Source of the DNA: Mangrovimonas futianensis
GTDB lineage: Bacteria; Bacteroidota; Bacteroidia; Flavobacteriales; Flavobacteriaceae
DNA: 64,000 nucleotides
Reading direction: 5' to 3'
NCBI RefSeq assembly: GCF_021245805.1
Contig: NZ_JAJJNF010000009.1
Location: 90,186 to 154,185, forward strand
Shown here: positions 62,225-64,000 of the stretch, piece by piece
Numbering within the stretch: the stretch's first letter is position 1
Layout of the letters: the number at the start of each line of letters is the position of its first letter
The notes under the pieces: model-generated
Told to the model about the DNA's origin: nothing
The model's database searches: none
What the model saw: only the letters and a program-made list of their open reading frames with translations
Program-made: the position numbers and the translations under genes

Positions 62225-62618
62225 ATGGATAAGAGACAAAATACATGTGTTTCATGCGGTAAGGAACTAAAAAGGAAGATCAGATAAGCGGTTTTGCGAT
62301 TTGCACTGTAAAAGTTCCTATCACTATCGGAGATCTTTGGAGGAGGAGCCAAGATTTTACAATAAGGTGGACAACCAACTAAAACAGAACCGACGCATTT
62401 TAAAAAGCTATAATAAAGCAGGCAAAGCCACCGTGAGGTCCAGCACCTTAAAGGATAAAGGGTTTGACCCTCATTTCTTTACCCATTACTGGAAGAATAC
62501 TAAGGGTGATGTGTATCTATTTGTTTATGAGTATGGATTTCTAAAAAAAATGGAAAACCAAATAGAGAAATACGTATTGGTGCAGTGGCAGGATTATATG
62601 AAAAAGGGTAGGAGCTAA
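62225..62618 (+). pseudogene. Zinc-ribbon/DUF2116-like protein gene with a single-A frameshift
   Basis: The first part reads MDKRQNTCVSCGKELK; the rest (RSDKRFCDLHCKSSYHYRRS ... SYNKAGKATVRS ... FDPHFFTHYWKNT ... VLVQWQDYMKKGRS) is in the +1 frame. Removing one A from the A5 run 62269-62273 restores KELKGRSDKRFC, a CxxC...CxxxC zinc ribbon seen in many Bacteroidota proteins. The downstream frame can only start at a TTG. It is either a recent pseudogene, slippage-controlled gene or sequencing error. It is convergent with the next gene (overlap 4 bp). Confidence 0.75.
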
Positions 62619-63064
62619 GTAGTTAATGCTTGGAATGGATACAGGTAAACCAATTCTTGCTTTACAATATCATAATACGGTTTTTTGCCATCAGCAAGTG
62701 GCTCACCGTTTTTAATTATATGGTACCTACCTTTTAGAGCTTTTAAGATTTCGACCAAGTCCTTTTTGGAGGCAGGTTTGTTTTCTTCCTTGGTTAAAAG
62801 ATTAGACAGAGCATTTACCGTTAATGTTCCAATGGCTGCATTTGTAATATCAGCGGTGTTAACAGTTTGTTTGATTGGAGTTGGAACTGCCAATTGGTTT
62901 TCCAATTTTCCTGGCAAGGTTTCCCCAGTTGTCGTTGCTGTTTTTCTGGCATGGTACGCCTTGTTCCTACAAGTGTTGCTGCAGTATTTCTGTACCCTTC
63001 TACGTTTGGGTATAAATGATTCAAAACAGTATTTACAGGTATAATATTGGGTTTCTTGGCTCAT
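62615..63064 (-). CDS. Zinc-finger protein of the integrative element
   Basis: A 149-residue protein: an N-terminal zinc ribbon with YYTCKYCFESFIPKRRRVQKYCSNTCRNKAYHAR (CxxC...CxxxC) and a less conserved C-terminal part. It is the third gene of a minus-strand run that starts with the integrase, with a 28-bp gap from the previous gene. Such proteins occur near integrases in Bacteroidota elements; function unknown. Confidence 0.72.
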   Translation of the reverse strand: MSQETQYYTCKYCFESFIPKRRRVQKYCSNTCRNKAYHARKTATTTGETLPGKLENQLAVPTPIKQTVNTADITNAAIGTLTVNALSNLLTKEENKPASKKDLVEILKALKGRYHIIKNGEPLADGKKPYYDIVKQELVYLYPFQALTT

Positions 63065-63092
63065 TTTGCGTCAAATAAACGTTGGTTTTACG

Positions 63093-63788
63093 TTAAATAT
63101 TTATTTTAAAGACTTTTTGCAATAGTTCCAGTTCTGCCTCTTCTTCAGTTATCAGGATTCGCTTTTCACGTTTCTTTTTGATTGCCTTTTGTGAAGAAGG
63201 CTCAACTATGTTGACTGCAACAACAGAATCATGCTTATTTGATTTTGATGCCTTTTGACCTTCAGCAAAAGCCTTTATGAACTTAATGGCGTCCACATTG
63301 TTCATTCTGTTTTCTTCATATAGAACAGAAAAATGTTGGTTCAATTGAGTCATGTGGTACTCTAGGAACCTGCATTGCATTTTAAAAATGGATACCAGGT
63401 TTTGATCAAAGTTACCCTTTTCAATATAATCAGTTAACCATTGTGTCAAGAGATGTATGGTTTTCGCCTGTTCAGTATATTTTTTTATCAAATAACCGAA
63501 AGCATCTTTTGATAGGGTTTCTTTCTTTTCGATCAATTGAAAGATATTTTTTTCTAGGCGGCCACTCTTGCCAAAGAAATAAACATTGTTACGATCTTCT
63601 CGCCATTTAATAGGGCCTTCATAGTGGTCTATTATCAAAACGGTATCTATCCATTCCAATTCTTCAAGTTTGTCCAATTTTGTCGAATAATCCGGTGGTA
63701 TAACGTCTCTAGGGATTATAAATATCAATTCATCATATAATTTTGATGATAGATCAAAGTAGTCTTTATATAAAATACTTTCTTCCAT
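63093..63788 (-). CDS. Hypothetical protein downstream of the integrase
   Basis: Not recognised. A 231-residue soluble protein, mainly helical, with a Lys-rich C-terminal segment (SSQKAIKKKREKRILITEEEAELELL). It starts 3 bp after the integrase stop codon, so the two are translationally linked, which suggests a role in excision, regulation or element maintenance. No DNA-binding motif can be identified with confidence. Confidence 0.65.
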   Translation of the reverse strand: MEESILYKDYFDLSSKLYDELIFIIPRDVIPPDYSTKLDKLEELEWIDTVLIIDHYEGPIKWREDRNNVYFFGKSGRLEKNIFQLIEKKETLSKDAFGYLIKKYTEQAKTIHLLTQWLTDYIEKGNFDQNLVSIFKMQCRFLEYHMTQLNQHFSVLYEENRMNNVDAIKFIKAFAEGQKASKSNKHDSVVAVNIVEPSSQKAIKKKREKRILITEEEAELELLQKVFKINI

Positions 63789-63791
63789 GTT

Positions 63792-64000
63792 CTACAAGAA
63801 GGTTGAATAGTCTTGGGGCAGTTCTGCGTCAATATCCCTTAGATATTTTTCCAAAGCTCCCATCGATGAATGTCCAGTTATCAATAAAAGTTTACTTTTT
63901 GCCTCAAAAGGAGTGGAATCCTTGGCAAGAGCCCGATATAATTTGGTGATAAAGGTGTGCCTAAAACTATAGAGGCCGTAATCTTCACCTAGGTCAAAAT
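63792..64000 (-). CDS. Tyrosine integrase, C-terminus only (cut by window edge)
   Basis: About 68 codons of a minus-strand gene enter from the right edge. They contain the C-terminal catalytic core of a tyrosine recombinase: YSFRHTFITKLYRAL (Arg and His), LLITGHSSMG (His) and the nucleophile Tyr in ALEKYLRDID. The stop lies 3 bp before the next gene. Together with the tRNA fragment at 32.15 kb it argues for a tRNA-integrated island. Confidence 0.9.
   Translation of the reverse strand, partial: FDLGEDYGLYSFRHTFITKLYRALAKDSTPFEAKSKLLLITGHSSMGALEKYLRDIDAELPQDYSTFL

Noticed and set aside
1..64000. CRISPR array, riboswitch, rRNA
   Set aside because: I looked for regular direct repeats with spacers, rRNA-conserved strings and known riboswitch cores and saw none; a covariance-model search would be needed to exclude small RNAs.

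Overview
The window looks like a chromosome segment of a marine-type member of the Flavobacteriaceae (Bacteroidota). Supporting signs are an AT-rich composition, many SusD-free but Bacteroidota-style lipoproteins and glycoside hydrolases, DUF6090/YceI/DoxX genes, TAnnTTTG-like -7 promoter elements, an absence of Shine-Dalgarno sequences, and a Sec/lipoprotein-type (clade II) nitrous oxide reductase locus. I made no database search; family names come from motifs read by eye.

Layout. 0-17 kb: carbohydrate-active enzymes (a GH2 beta-galactosidase cut by the left edge, a GH2 beta-glucuronidase, a GH43, a GH3). They are interleaved with a redox/stress block (AraC regulator, two YceI, DoxX, SnoaL-like lipoprotein, QorB-like reductase, DODA-type dioxygenase) that carries a duplicated 41-bp promoter/operator. 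17-32 kb: miscellaneous metabolism, including a 1204-residue outer-membrane fusion of a metallophosphoesterase-like domain (most metal ligands missing) with a BamA-like barrel, AraC regulators, OsmC, an AhpD-like protein, NmrA reductases and a GNAT protein. 32.1-33.0 kb: a 3' half tRNA with anticodon CAT and its terminator, followed by a decayed IS6 transposase. This looks like one end (attR) of a genomic island.

33-64 kb, the putative island: a YbhGFSR/CecR-like drug exporter; an operon of a small Cys protein, glutamate dehydrogenase, a GreA/Rnk-like factor, two paralogous unknowns, and then a universal stress protein with a micro-protein. The operon has a clear sigma-54 promoter and lies directly downstream of a sigma-54 two-component system. 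Next come the nos cluster (cytochrome c, fasciclin, nosZ, membrane protein, nosL, nosD, nosF, nosY) and a copper-uptake module (Cys-rich membrane protein, surface lipoprotein, OprC/NosA-like TonB receptor with a CxxxM site). NO-stress genes follow (hemerythrin, a heme-copper-oxidase-like membrane protein, RIC, Rrf2/NsrR-like regulator). The right edge holds a mini-IS, a frameshifted zinc-ribbon gene, two element genes and the C-terminus of a tyrosine integrase.

How it may work together (inference): a shared 19-bp near-palindrome stands before the nos operon, ric and the Rrf2 gene, suggesting one NO-responsive regulon. A CRP/FNR-like site sits about 41 bp upstream of the predicted nos start. 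Copper imported by the TonB receptor would feed NosL/NosDFY and NosZ. The positions of the tRNA fragment and the integrase suggest that the N2O-respiration cargo is mobile.
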